Assembly (NCBI GenBank): GCA_016793585.1
Contig: JAEUJR010001138.1
Span: 1 to 23,381 of the forward strand
Source of the DNA: Archangium sp.
GTDB lineage: Bacteria; Myxococcota; Myxococcia; Myxococcales; Myxococcaceae
Direction of reading: 5' to 3'
DNA length: 23,381 nucleotides
Below the pieces are notes generated by a model, which saw only the letters and a list, made by a program, of their open reading frames with translations, was not told the DNA's origin and made no database searches. Made by a program: the position numbers and the translations under genes. Positions 1 through 7,607 of the stretch are shown in pieces. How positions within the stretch are numbered: the first letter of the stretch is position 1; each line of letters begins with the position of its first letter.

Positions 1-1
1 G

Positions 2-1222
2 CCCCGCTTCGCGCTCGTGCTGTGCGGTCTGCTGGCCCTGCCCTCGTTCGCCGACGACGAGATGTACCGGGACCCGGCGTCGAAAGAGACGCTCTTCATC
101 GCCGGAGGGCCCAACGTCTCGTACGCGAGCCTCAAGCGAAAGTCGCTGCGCCCGCTCAACATCGTCAGCCACGACGAGAAGGCCGGCGTCATTCGCGTGA
201 AGTTCGACCGCAGCGACACCGTGTGGGCGCTCACCTTCGACGCCGAACACACGCGCATCGTGTGCGAAGCGCCGGGCGAGCCGCGGCAGGTCTTCGAGCG
301 CGTCGCCATCGAACGAGACCCGCTCGTGCAGACCGCGACGGGAGAACAGACCATCGCCGTCACGTCACCGAAGGAGGAGCAGTCGATCTACGAGCCCGCC
401 ACCGACTTCGTCGGCACCGTGGGGCCTGACGCCGTCTCCATCGAGGCGACCTCGTTCGACGCCTCGGGTGCAGTGCAGGCCAAGAGCCGCATCAAGTCGT
501 TCAAGCCGGGCGCGCGCACCTTCAAGTACCGCGTGGCCAAGTCGCTCGCGAACATGTCGCTGGGCTCGAACCGCTTTCGTTTCGTCGCCGAGTTCAAGAA
601 CGGCGCGGTCGCCAGCACCGAGCTGCGCGTCTCATTCCACGAATACGAGGGCGAGATGGCGAAGCCCGTCATCTACTTGTACCCGACCAGCCCGCAGCAG
701 GTGCGTGTCACCGTCGCGCCCCGAGGTGGCGTGACCGTGTCGGAGCCTCCGTACCGTGACGGCTGGAGCGTCAAGGCAACGCCGGAAGGAACCCTGCTCA
801 CCGCCGATGGTCGCACCCACCCGTATCTCTTCTGGGAGAGCGGTCTCACCGAGCGCCCCGTTCCTCTGCGGGAGGGTGAGGTGGTGCCACGGAGCGAGGT
901 CGGCGCGTTCCTCACCGAGCGGCTGCGCACCCTCGGCCTCTCGACGGCCGAGACCGAAGACTTCATGGCGTATTGGTTGCCGCTGATGACGACTTCTCCT
1001 TTCGTGGCGGTGCGGTTCGCGACTCGCGCGGAGATCGACCAGGCCGCGCCGCTCGACATCACGCCCAGGCCCGACACCGTCATTCGGGTGCTGATGGACT
1101 TCCGCGCGCTCGACGCGCCAGTGAAGCTGCCGCCTCAGAAGCTCGAGGCTGCGCCCGCACGGAAGGGCTTCGTCGCTGTCGAGTGGGGCGGTCTCAAGTA
1201 CCGGGAGCGCGCGAAGCAGTGA
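2..1222 (+). CDS. Secreted protein of the KPVIYLYP family (5' partial)
   Basis: The reading frame is open to the left edge, so the start codon lies outside the window; 406 residues are visible. A GTG at 17 is possible, but it would cut into a hydrophobic stretch (FALVLCGLLALPSFA) that looks like the end of a signal peptide cleaved before Asp-Asp. Residues of about 110-215 have the alternating pattern of an Ig-like beta domain. The second half opens with AKPVIYLYP (nt 658-684), followed by GW and LFWESG motifs. This signature recurs in conserved hypothetical bacterial proteins of unknown function. The stop overlaps the start of the Memo-like gene by 4 bp (GTGA), so the two are probably translationally coupled. 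Extracytoplasmic location is inferred from the signal peptide. No catalytic residues could be assigned. Confidence 0.75.
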   Translation, partial: PRFALVLCGLLALPSFADDEMYRDPASKETLFIAGGPNVSYASLKRKSLRPLNIVSHDEKAGVIRVKFDRSDTVWALTFDAEHTRIVCEAPGEPRQVFERVAIERDPLVQTATGEQTIAVTSPKEEQSIYEPATDFVGTVGPDAVSIEATSFDASGAVQAKSRIKSFKPGARTFKYRVAKSLANMSLGSNRFRFVAEFKNGAVASTELRVSFHEYEGEMAKPVIYLYPTSPQQVRVTVAPRGGVTVSEPPYRDGWSVKATPEGTLLTADGRTHPYLFWESGLTERPVPLREGEVVPRSEVGAFLTERLRTLGLSTAETEDFMAYWLPLMTTSPFVAVRFATRAEIDQAAPLDITPRPDTVIRVLMDFRALDAPVKLPPQKLEAAPARKGFVAVEWGGLKYRERAKQ

Positions 1223-2628
1223 GCTGGCTGCTCGCGGCCGTCCTCGCGGCGCAGGTCGATGCCGGCGTCGTCGAAGTCGCCGGCACGTACCCGGGCGATG
1301 AGCGCATGTGGAGCACGCTCGTCGCGAAGGGCGAACACTTCGAGCTGGGCGGGCCCGTCACGGCGGCCGTCGCGCCGCATCACCTCATCGACGGCTTCGA
1401 GCTCGCCGGCTTCTGGAAGGCCCTCGCGAAGCAGCACCCCTCGACCATCGTCGTCGTCGCCCCCGACCACTTCGTCAGAGGCGTCGGCGTGACTGGAGCG
1501 GGTGCGGTGCGGTGGCCGACCGTCTTCGGAGCCCTCGACGCCGACGCTGCCCTCGCCGAGCAACTGGGCCTCGAGACGAAGGACCTCGCGTTTCAGGGAG
1601 AACACTCGGTGCACGTGCACGCGCCCTTCATTCGTGCGCTTCTTCCGGCGACGCGGTTCGTGCCCGTGCTGCTGCAGTGGGAGACGCCGCGTGAGCAGCT
1701 CGAGGCCCTCGCGCAGCGGCTCCACGCGACGCTTCCGCCCGACGCGCTCGTCGTCGCCAGCGTCGACTTCTCGCACTACCAGCCCGAGCCGTGGGCCTCG
1801 TTTCACGACGAAGCGAGCCTGGCGACGGTGACCGCCTTCGACCTCGACGGCCTCTTCGAGCGTGAGGTCGATTCGCCCGAGGCGCTCTTCGTCGCCTTGC
1901 GCTTCGGGCAGCTTCGCGGCGCCAGCCGGGCCACCCGCGTGCTGCACACCAACTCGCAGCGGCGCCGTGAGCACCTGATGATGGACTCGACGAGCCACCA
2001 GTACTTCGTGCTGACGAAGGGCGCGCCGCGGCCCGTGCCCGCCATCACCGTAACGGTGACGGGAGACGCGCCGCCGCCTCTCGGCGTGGTGGGCCCCTGG
2101 CGCTGGTCGATGGCGCGCGACGCCGGCATGCCTTCGAGCGCGTCGCTGGCGCTGCTGCGTGGAAGAGAGGACCGGTTCTTCATGGGCGCCGACGCGACGG
2201 TCTTCTCGGTCGCGCCAGGCGCCAGGCAGACGCTCGACGTTCGTGGCGCGTCGCTGTCGGTTCTCGGCGTCGACCTCTCGAAGCCGCTGCCGTCGACGCT
2301 CGATGGAGCCTGCGTCGTCGCGGTCGCCCACCGTGCCGGCGTCGACGAGGGCGTCGCGCTGGAGCGTGCGCGTCACCTGCTCGCCCTCGGCGCCCACGCC
2401 GTCGTCGGCCGCGACTTCGGTGCGCTGCGGCCCATCGAGCGGCTCGACGGCGGCGTCTTCGCGCCATCGCTCGGCCCCCTCACCCGCGACGGCCGGGCCC
2501 GCGTGCTGGGCGTCACGTGCACCGGCGCCGCCACCCGCGCACGCTCGGTGCCCATCGTCGTCGAACGGCAGACCCCTCGGCTCGATGCCGCCGCGCTCGA
2601 GCGTGAACGCGGGCTCGCTCCCGACTGA
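1219..2628 (+). CDS. Secreted Memo-like protein (AmmeMemoRadiSam system protein B type) with CapA-like C-terminus
   Basis: The start is GTG at 1219, which overlaps the previous stop and gives a signal peptide (MSWLLAAVLAAQVDA). The product has 469 residues. Residues ~45-270 carry Memo family hallmarks: HH at 54-55, a PDH motif at 82-84, EHS at 128-130, DFSHY at 183-187, then HTNS and TSH. Memo proteins bind metal through conserved histidines. The Cys-Gly motif of the classical family is not seen, so this belongs to a divergent branch. Residues ~285-450 look like a degraded CapA/metallophosphatase half: an alpha-beta pattern, a GAHAVVGRDFGALRPIE segment resembling the CapA pattern of GADvViGhHpHv, and a SLGP segment like SLGN. 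The usual histidines are absent there, so this half may be non-catalytic. Whether the protein has enzyme activity is unknown. The gene sits between a secreted KPVIYLYP protein and a cytoplasmic kinase. Confidence 0.8.
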   Translation: MSWLLAAVLAAQVDAGVVEVAGTYPGDERMWSTLVAKGEHFELGGPVTAAVAPHHLIDGFELAGFWKALAKQHPSTIVVVAPDHFVRGVGVTGAGAVRWPTVFGALDADAALAEQLGLETKDLAFQGEHSVHVHAPFIRALLPATRFVPVLLQWETPREQLEALAQRLHATLPPDALVVASVDFSHYQPEPWASFHDEASLATVTAFDLDGLFEREVDSPEALFVALRFGQLRGASRATRVLHTNSQRRREHLMMDSTSHQYFVLTKGAPRPVPAITVTVTGDAPPPLGVVGPWRWSMARDAGMPSSASLALLRGREDRFFMGADATVFSVAPGARQTLDVRGASLSVLGVDLSKPLPSTLDGACVVAVAHRAGVDEGVALERARHLLALGAHAVVGRDFGALRPIERLDGGVFAPSLGPLTRDGRARVLGVTCTGAATRARSVPIVVERQTPRLDAAALERERGLAPD

Positions 2629-2670
2629 GCAGGCTTGGCCCGGCGCGGCGCCTCGTCGAGACTTCGCGCC

Positions 2671-4122
2671 ATGCTTGGACCGTCGACGCGGCTGCGCGAA
2701 TACGAAGTGTGGGGCCGAATCGGCGGCGGCGGCATGAGCGACGTCTTCCTCGCGCGCCACGTCGACCTGAGCGCCCCGGTGGTGGTGAAGACGCTCAAGA
2801 GCTCGGTCGACGCCGACGCCACCGACCGCGCGAGGCGGCTGCGCACCGAGGCCGTCATCACCTCGCGCATTCGCAGCCCCCGCATCGTTCGCCCACTCGA
2901 CGTGGGCATCACCGACGACGGGACGCCGTACCTCGTGCAGGACTACGTCGACGGCCTCGATCTCGCCGAGCTCGACGGCATGCGGCGCCGCGCCCTCGGG
3001 GTCGGGCTGCCGCTCTGGTACGTCTGCGAGGTCGTCGCCGAGATTGCCGCCGGCCTGGCCGCCGCGCACCGCACCGGCGTGCTGCACCGCGACCTCAAGC
3101 CGTCGAACCTCTTCGTGTCTCCCGAAGAGGGCGTTCAGCTCGGCGACTTCGGCGTCGCCGTCGCGCGCGGCGCGAAGCAGGGGCACCCTGTCGAGCTCGC
3201 CGGCACCCTCGAGTACTTGGCGCCCGAGACGCTGAAGGGCGGCGTGTTTCACCGGCGCACCGACGTCTATGGCCTCGGCGCGACCGCGTTTCAGCTGCGC
3301 TACGGCCGGCCGCCCTTCACCACCATGCGCGACGTGCTCGACGACGCGGTGACGCCCGCCTTCCCCCGGCCAGAGACTCCTGAAGAGGCCTACTTTCAAC
3401 AGGCCGTCACCCTCATGCTCGAGCGAACCCCCGAGCGGCGGTGGAGCGACATGGCCCAGGTCGTCCACACCTTCAGGCGCCTGGCCGAGCTGGTGCGCCG
3501 GCCGCTGCAGGCCACCCACGAACGCGGCGAGATTCACCTCATGGGCCTGCGCATCACCACGCGCGTCGGCGACATCGCGAAGGCCCCCACCGACGGCGCC
3601 GTCTGCTCGGCCAACTCGGACTTCACGATGGACGTGGGCGTCGGCGCATCGCTCGTGCAGGCCGGCGGCCGCAGCATCGAGGCCGAAGCCAGGGCCGGCG
3701 GAGCGCAGCCGCTCGGCGCCTGCATCTCGACGGGCGCTGGTTCGCTCGGGTTTCGCAGGGTGCTCCACGCCGTCGCGGCCTGGAGCGAGGTGTCATGCGT
3801 CGCCCGCTCGGCCCAGCGCGCGCTGCTGATGGCCGAAGCCGAGGGCCTGCGCACGCTCGCGATTCCCGCCATCGGAACCGGCGCCGCCCGCGTCAGCCTC
3901 GAGTCGTCGGCCGCCAGCCTGGCTGCGGCCCTCGAGCTGCACCTGCGCCTGGGCGGCTCGCGGCTCACCCACGTCGACTTCGTGCTCTTCGACGAAGAGA
4001 AGCGCCGCGCCTTCGCCGAGGTGCTGCACTCGGTCTTCCTCGGGGCCTCACCCGCGTTCGACGTCGGGCTGCTCGACGCCGGCGCGATGGGTGACGACGC
4101 CGGCACCGTGGTGCGCAAGTAG
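2671..4122 (+). CDS. Ser/Thr protein kinase fused to a C-terminal macro domain
   Basis: The start is ATG at 2671, placed just before the kinase fold; an upstream TTG at 2635 is less likely. The product has 483 residues and no signal peptide or membrane segment, so it is cytoplasmic. The kinase domain spans ~10-270: Gly-rich loop at 15-25, VVVK lysine 40, helix-C Glu60, HRDLKPSN at 139-146, DFG at 159-161, APE at 184-186 and Asp198. All catalytic residues are present. A macro domain follows at ~293-455: VGDI at 299-302, SAN with Asn315, GVG at 323-325, AGG at 331-333, then IGTG at 401-404 before a final VDFVLFDEE strand. Macro domains bind or hydrolyse ADP-ribose derivatives. The fusion suggests phosphorylation linked to an ADP-ribose or nucleotide signal, which is inference. 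It probably shares a transcript with the Memo-like gene 42 bp upstream. Its stop lies 6 bp from the stop of the converging helical-repeat gene. Confidence 0.9.
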   Translation: MLGPSTRLREYEVWGRIGGGGMSDVFLARHVDLSAPVVVKTLKSSVDADATDRARRLRTEAVITSRIRSPRIVRPLDVGITDDGTPYLVQDYVDGLDLAELDGMRRRALGVGLPLWYVCEVVAEIAAGLAAAHRTGVLHRDLKPSNLFVSPEEGVQLGDFGVAVARGAKQGHPVELAGTLEYLAPETLKGGVFHRRTDVYGLGATAFQLRYGRPPFTTMRDVLDDAVTPAFPRPETPEEAYFQQAVTLMLERTPERRWSDMAQVVHTFRRLAELVRRPLQATHERGEIHLMGLRITTRVGDIAKAPTDGAVCSANSDFTMDVGVGASLVQAGGRSIEAEARAGGAQPLGACISTGAGSLGFRRVLHAVAAWSEVSCVARSAQRALLMAEAEGLRTLAIPAIGTGAARVSLESSAASLAAALELHLRLGGSRLTHVDFVLFDEEKRRAFAEVLHSVFLGASPAFDVGLLDAGAMGDDAGTVVRK

Positions 4123-4128
4123 CGTCGG

Positions 4129-5145
4129 TCAGCGCGACAGCGCGTCGGTGAGCAGCTCGACCAGCCGGCGCCGCTCCGTGGGCCCGTGCTCCAGCGCCAG
4201 CTCGTCCTCGAAGCCGTCGAAGTCGGCGCCCGGCAGCGCCTCGAGGCCCCGTGCGAGGTCGGTGAGCTGCGCCGCGCAGGCGTCGATGGCCGAAGGCGAC
4301 GCCGCGGCCAGCACGCGCTCGGTGAGGAGGTGCAGGGTCGGGCTCTGATGAAAGTCGAGCGCGGTGAAGAGGTGCAGGAACAGCTCGAGGTCGCTCGGCA
4401 TCAGCGAGGCGACGAAGGCCGCCCGCGCCACCTGCCGAAGTGACGCATCGAGCTCGAGCAGCGGCCACCAGTCGAGCTCGCGCAGCGACAGGCGCAGCTC
4501 GAGCGCCGAGCGCAGCAGCACCTGGCGGAAGCGCGGCGTCTGCGCAGCCGCGACGCTCGCCACCACGCCGTCACGCAGCACCAGCCCACGCGCGACCCGC
4601 TCGGCCAGCACCGGGCGCGACGAGACGGCCTGCTCACACGCCTCGACCTCGACGCCCAGGAGCAGCGCCCGCTGCACGGCGGCCACCTGCACCTCGAGCG
4701 CCTCGTCGGCGAAGGCCAGCAGCAACAGCTCGCGCAGCGCCGGCGAAGAAGGGGGCAGCGCTTCGACGATGGCGACGCGCACCGCCACCGCCTTGTCCGA
4801 CTGCAGCACCAGCCGCAGCAGCGGCACCACCGGCGGCACGTCGTCGGCCATGTGACAGAGCACGCGCGCCGCCGTCTCACGCACCAGCGACGACCCATCG
4901 AGCACCAGCACCGAGCCCAGCAACGGCGCGCGCTCGGCGTTCGCCACCACGCTCACCAGGCTCGCCCGCACGCCCTCGCTCGGCTCGGTGCGCAGCCGCT
5001 CGAGGAGCGCACCGTCTCCTTCGCGCAGCGCGGTCGCCCACGCCGCCCACAACCGCCCCGGCGCGTCGTCACCTGCGAGCCGAAGGGCCGTGGCCTCGAG
5101 CGGCTCGCGAAAGACGTCGTCGAAGCTGTCGGGGCGACTCGTCAT
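4129..5145 (-). CDS. Helical (HEAT-like) repeat protein
   Basis: The protein has 338 residues from an ATG at 5145 and is rich in Leu, Ala, Val and Arg. It shows regularly spaced amphipathic helix pairs of about 30-35 residues, for example VRETAARVLCHMADDVPP, VRVAIVEALPPSS and VQVAAVQRALLLG. This pattern is typical of HEAT or PBS-lyase-like repeats, which act as protein-binding scaffolds. No signal peptide or enzymatic motif is seen, so it is probably cytoplasmic. It is the last gene of a - strand group with the AhpD-like gene 33 bp upstream and the STAS-like gene before that, and is probably co-transcribed with them. The bases just before the start read as C-rich on the coding strand, with no recognisable ribosome binding site. 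A scaffold role is inferred from the fold only. Confidence 0.7.
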   Translation of the reverse strand: MTSRPDSFDDVFREPLEATALRLAGDDAPGRLWAAWATALREGDGALLERLRTEPSEGVRASLVSVVANAERAPLLGSVLVLDGSSLVRETAARVLCHMADDVPPVVPLLRLVLQSDKAVAVRVAIVEALPPSSPALRELLLLAFADEALEVQVAAVQRALLLGVEVEACEQAVSSRPVLAERVARGLVLRDGVVASVAAAQTPRFRQVLLRSALELRLSLRELDWWPLLELDASLRQVARAAFVASLMPSDLELFLHLFTALDFHQSPTLHLLTERVLAAASPSAIDACAAQLTDLARGLEALPGADFDGFEDELALEHGPTERRRLVELLTDALSR

Positions 5146-5178
5146 GTGGGGGGGAGAAGAAGCCTACTCCCGCTCACC

Positions 5179-5829
5179 TCACGGCTGCTGCGTCACCTGA
5201 ACGGCGGCCTTTGCCTTGCGGAACTCGGCGCGCGCCGCTTCGTACTGCCTTCGCAGCTCGCCGTTCTTCGCCACGGGGCCCAGCGGCGGCGACGGCGCAT
5301 CGACGGTGATGCTGCACTCGTTGATCCACTCGTAGAGCGCGATGGACTTCACCAGCATCTTGTCTTCGCCCTGCAGCGGGCCGTCGGCGACACGCAGGTC
5401 GTGCTGGCGGCGAATGAGCTTCACGAAGTCGGGGTGCGACGTGCCCAGGCGCTCGTCGAGGAAAGCGAGCAGCTCGTTGTCGCGCAGGCGCAGCATGTGG
5501 TGCACCTCCTGCTCGTCGATGGCGAAGAGCTGCTGCGTGTCGCGGTAGATGCACAGGTTCAACGCGAGCAGGTGGCCATAACCGCAGTAGTCGCAGCCGT
5601 TCCACAGCGAGGCGAAGCCCGCGATGAGGTGAAAGCGTGTCTCGCCGAAGGTGGCGATGAGCTCGTTCGTCACCTTGTCGGTCTGGGCCGCCCAGCGGAA
5701 GAAGCCCATGATGCCGCGCTGGCGCACGAGCTCTTCGTCGAAGGTGATGTGGTAGCCGCGCGCGAGCACGGCGAGCTTGCGCTCGATGTTCAAGAACGTG
5801 CGCTCTGCGAACGACAGCTCCCGGCTCAT
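5179..5829 (-). CDS. AhpD-like CxxC protein (carboxymuconolactone decarboxylase/AhpD fold)
   Basis: The start is ATG at 5829, whose bases overlap the stop of the upstream STAS-like gene (ATGA, 5826-5829). An extended frame further upstream only copies that gene out of frame. The product has 216 residues. The key motif is NGCDYCGYGH, with Cys79, Cys82 and His86, preceded by Glu63. This matches the CxxC...H core of AhpD and AhpD-like peroxidase-related proteins, where the two cysteines form a redox pair and the Glu/His relay protons. The remainder is helical, with a charged Ala-rich C-terminal helix. No signal peptide is seen. A cytoplasmic thiol-redox role is plausible, but the substrate is unknown. 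Translational coupling to the STAS-like protein suggests the two are needed in fixed proportion. Confidence 0.65.
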   Translation of the reverse strand: MSRELSFAERTFLNIERKLAVLARGYHITFDEELVRQRGIMGFFRWAAQTDKVTNELIATFGETRFHLIAGFASLWNGCDYCGYGHLLALNLCIYRDTQQLFAIDEQEVHHMLRLRDNELLAFLDERLGTSHPDFVKLIRRQHDLRVADGPLQGEDKMLVKSIALYEWINECSITVDAPSPPLGPVAKNGELRRQYEAARAEFRKAKAAVQVTQQP

Positions 5830-6236
5830 CGTGACGTCCCCATCGCACGCTGCGAGGCGAAGCTCTCGCGGGTTTCGGTCGAGCTCAGCCACTTGAGCGC
5901 CTGCTCCATGGTGGCGGTCGCCTTCGCGGCCTGATCGTTCGCCAGGTGCATGACCCACAGCGCGATGCCGCGGAACTGCGAGCGGTCGTCGACCCAGGCC
6001 GAGCGCTTCTTCTGCGCCGCCACCAGCTGCTGCAGCTTCACCAGCTCGGGCCGCGCGTCTTCGGCACAGTCGGTCACGCCGATGGTGACGAAGATGATCT
6101 CACTGGCGTCTTTCAGCTCACTCGAGACATGGCCCGTCACGTCGCGAACCGACTGAGCGTTCAGCTTGCCGAACAGCTCGACCCGCAGCTGTCCGCCAGA
6201 GTTCTTCACCTGGCAGTTCGCAGACCCCACGCGCAC
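5826..6236 (-). CDS. STAS-like small protein
   Basis: The start is GTG at 6236, with only a weak purine stretch before it; the product has 136 residues. The N-terminal half reads as alternating strands and helices: RVELFGKLN, a helix ending in SSELKD, then EIIFVTIGVTD and a long helix KLQQLVAAQKKRSAWVDD followed by FRGIALWV. This order resembles STAS domains (SpoIIAA/anti-sigma antagonist type), where a Ser or Thr after the third strand is phosphorylated; here a Thr is present in GVTD. The call is fold-level only. It is the first gene of the - strand operon with the AhpD-like and helical-repeat genes, and its promoter should lie in the 344-bp intergenic region to the right. A link to the convergent Ser/Thr kinase is conceivable but unproven. 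Confidence 0.5.
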   Translation of the reverse strand: MRVGSANCQVKNSGGQLRVELFGKLNAQSVRDVTGHVSSELKDASEIIFVTIGVTDCAEDARPELVKLQQLVAAQKKRSAWVDDRSQFRGIALWVMHLANDQAAKATATMEQALKWLSSTETRESFASQRAMGTSR

Positions 6237-6580
6237 CTCGAGCCACGCTTTTCAGCGGCTTCGGGCTCTATAGCTTCTGAAAAACACAAGTCCCACATTC
6301 GTCCCTTCGTCACATGTCAGTGGGTGTGTGGGATGACTCACCCCTTGCGTCGCCATGGACCCGGCTCGGTAGGGTTCTCGAGTCCAGACCGATTCATCAC
6401 CGGAATGGACCCAGCGATGCGGTGAAGACCGATCGCGTGGGGGAGGCGGGCCCGGACGTTCTCGGGAGCCTCCGGGTCACAGGGTCCAGATGTGCTCTTC
6501 GAGGGAAGAGCCCATCGAGGTGCTGAACGCTGCTCGGGCTGGCGGCCGTTCGCAGTGTGACCCGTGGGAGGAACCAAACA
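6237..6580. promoter_or_regulatory. Divergent intergenic region with multiple inverted and direct repeats
   Basis: These 344 bases separate a - strand and a + strand transcription unit, so both promoters should be here. The lowest-GC part (about 6270-6300) is the best promoter zone, but no convincing -35/-10 pair was recognised. Visible structure includes TTTTCAG (6250-6256) with CTGAAAA (6277-6283); TCCCACA (6291-6297) with TGTGGGA (6327-6333); ATGGACCC at 6355-6362 and 6405-6412, with its core inverted as GGGTCCA at 6482-6488; AGACCGAT at 6386-6393 and 6426-6433; and a tight hairpin GCTCTTC-gagg-GAAGAGC (6494-6511) in the probable leader of the next gene. No gene is apparent in it. Confidence 0.45.
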
Positions 6581-7594
6581 ATGCAACGAGGCAATCGGGG
6601 GAGCGTGCTGCTGGGCGCGCTCATGGTGGTCTGGAACGTGGGGAGCGCGATGGCTGCGCCTCCAGCACCGGGGACGGCGCCCGTCGTGCCGCGCCCGCTG
6701 GCGACCGGCTTCTCGACCATCGAGCAGCGGTACGTCTACGCGCCGCCTGACAAGGGCCGAATCGAGATTCCGCTCGGGCTCGGCACGGGCGCTCCGAACG
6801 AGGTCTTCATTCAAGAGCCCATCATGTGCCGCGACGAGGCGAGGGCCAGCGTCACCATCGACTACGACAAGGCCGCCAACACCGTGCGGGTGCGCGGCAG
6901 GTTCCACAAGGCGCTGCCGTACCGCATGAGCTACACGCGGCCCGTCGACGCCTCGACGCCGTACAACCAGTTCCCCGTCAGCGTCACCAACGGCAAATGG
7001 CAGATCTGGATCGTCGGCCGCATGCTGTTCGAGACGAACTTCTATTACGACGCGGTGACGCTGCAGCTCATCGGCAACGAAGCCGACTTCCCCGCAGGCC
7101 CGCCGCCGAACTCGATTCCGGTGAAGGTGCCGACGATTCAGATGCTCTGCACGCCCATGTTCGAGGGCAACCCGCAGGGCGACGGCAGCATCGACACCAC
7201 GTACCGCTATGACCAGATGCTCGACATGCTGGGCACCGGCGGCACGTACGTCGCGTTCCTGCCGTACAACCTCTGCAAGCCCGACCAGTACGGCCCCTAC
7301 TACATCAACGGCGGCCTCTCGCCCTCGCGCGCGATGAACTTCGACCAGGTGCTCGCGAGCATCTGGGAAGGCACCGGCATGGCGATCTCGACGAGCCTCG
7401 AGCCCGACCCGAAGCCGGGCTACCTCGCGTCACGCGACAACACGATGATCAGCTGGGGCGGCGCGTACCCCGCGCAGATTCCCAAAGGCTACGTGACGCA
7501 GCCGATCAGCGGGCTCGTGGAGACGCAGACGAGCTGCCAGACACACGTCGAGCCGAAGTTCCCCGCGGGCTACTTCAACATCTGTGGCGGCTGA
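6581..7594 (+). CDS. Secreted protein of unknown function, coupled to di-haem oxidoreductase
   Basis: The start is ATG at 6581 because a strong GGGAGGA lies at 6566-6572; a GTG at 6557 precedes this site. The product has 337 residues, with an N-terminal signal peptide (basic start, hydrophobic core, cleavage near SAMA-AP). The mature part is rich in Pro, Gly, Tyr and aromatic residues and has five spaced Cys residues (in MCRDE, LCTPM, LCKPD, SCQTH and the terminal NICGG). No known domain was recognised. The stop is 13 bp before the start of the di-haem gene, whose ribosome binding site overlaps the stop, so the pair is an operon. A partner, substrate-binding or maturation role for the cytochrome is possible but not shown by the sequence. 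Confidence 0.7.
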   Translation: MQRGNRGSVLLGALMVVWNVGSAMAAPPAPGTAPVVPRPLATGFSTIEQRYVYAPPDKGRIEIPLGLGTGAPNEVFIQEPIMCRDEARASVTIDYDKAANTVRVRGRFHKALPYRMSYTRPVDASTPYNQFPVSVTNGKWQIWIVGRMLFETNFYYDAVTLQLIGNEADFPAGPPPNSIPVKVPTIQMLCTPMFEGNPQGDGSIDTTYRYDQMLDMLGTGGTYVAFLPYNLCKPDQYGPYYINGGLSPSRAMNFDQVLASIWEGTGMAISTSLEPDPKPGYLASRDNTMISWGGAYPAQIPKGYVTQPISGLVETQTSCQTHVEPKFPAGYFNICGG

Positions 7595-7607
7595 AAGGAG
7601 ACAGACC

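Noticed and set aside
1135..3768. Very long open frame on the - strand
   Set aside because: It is antisense to the Memo-like and kinase genes, which have strong domain evidence. Its translation is Arg/Gly/Ala/His-rich with no domain; it is a GC-rich shadow frame.
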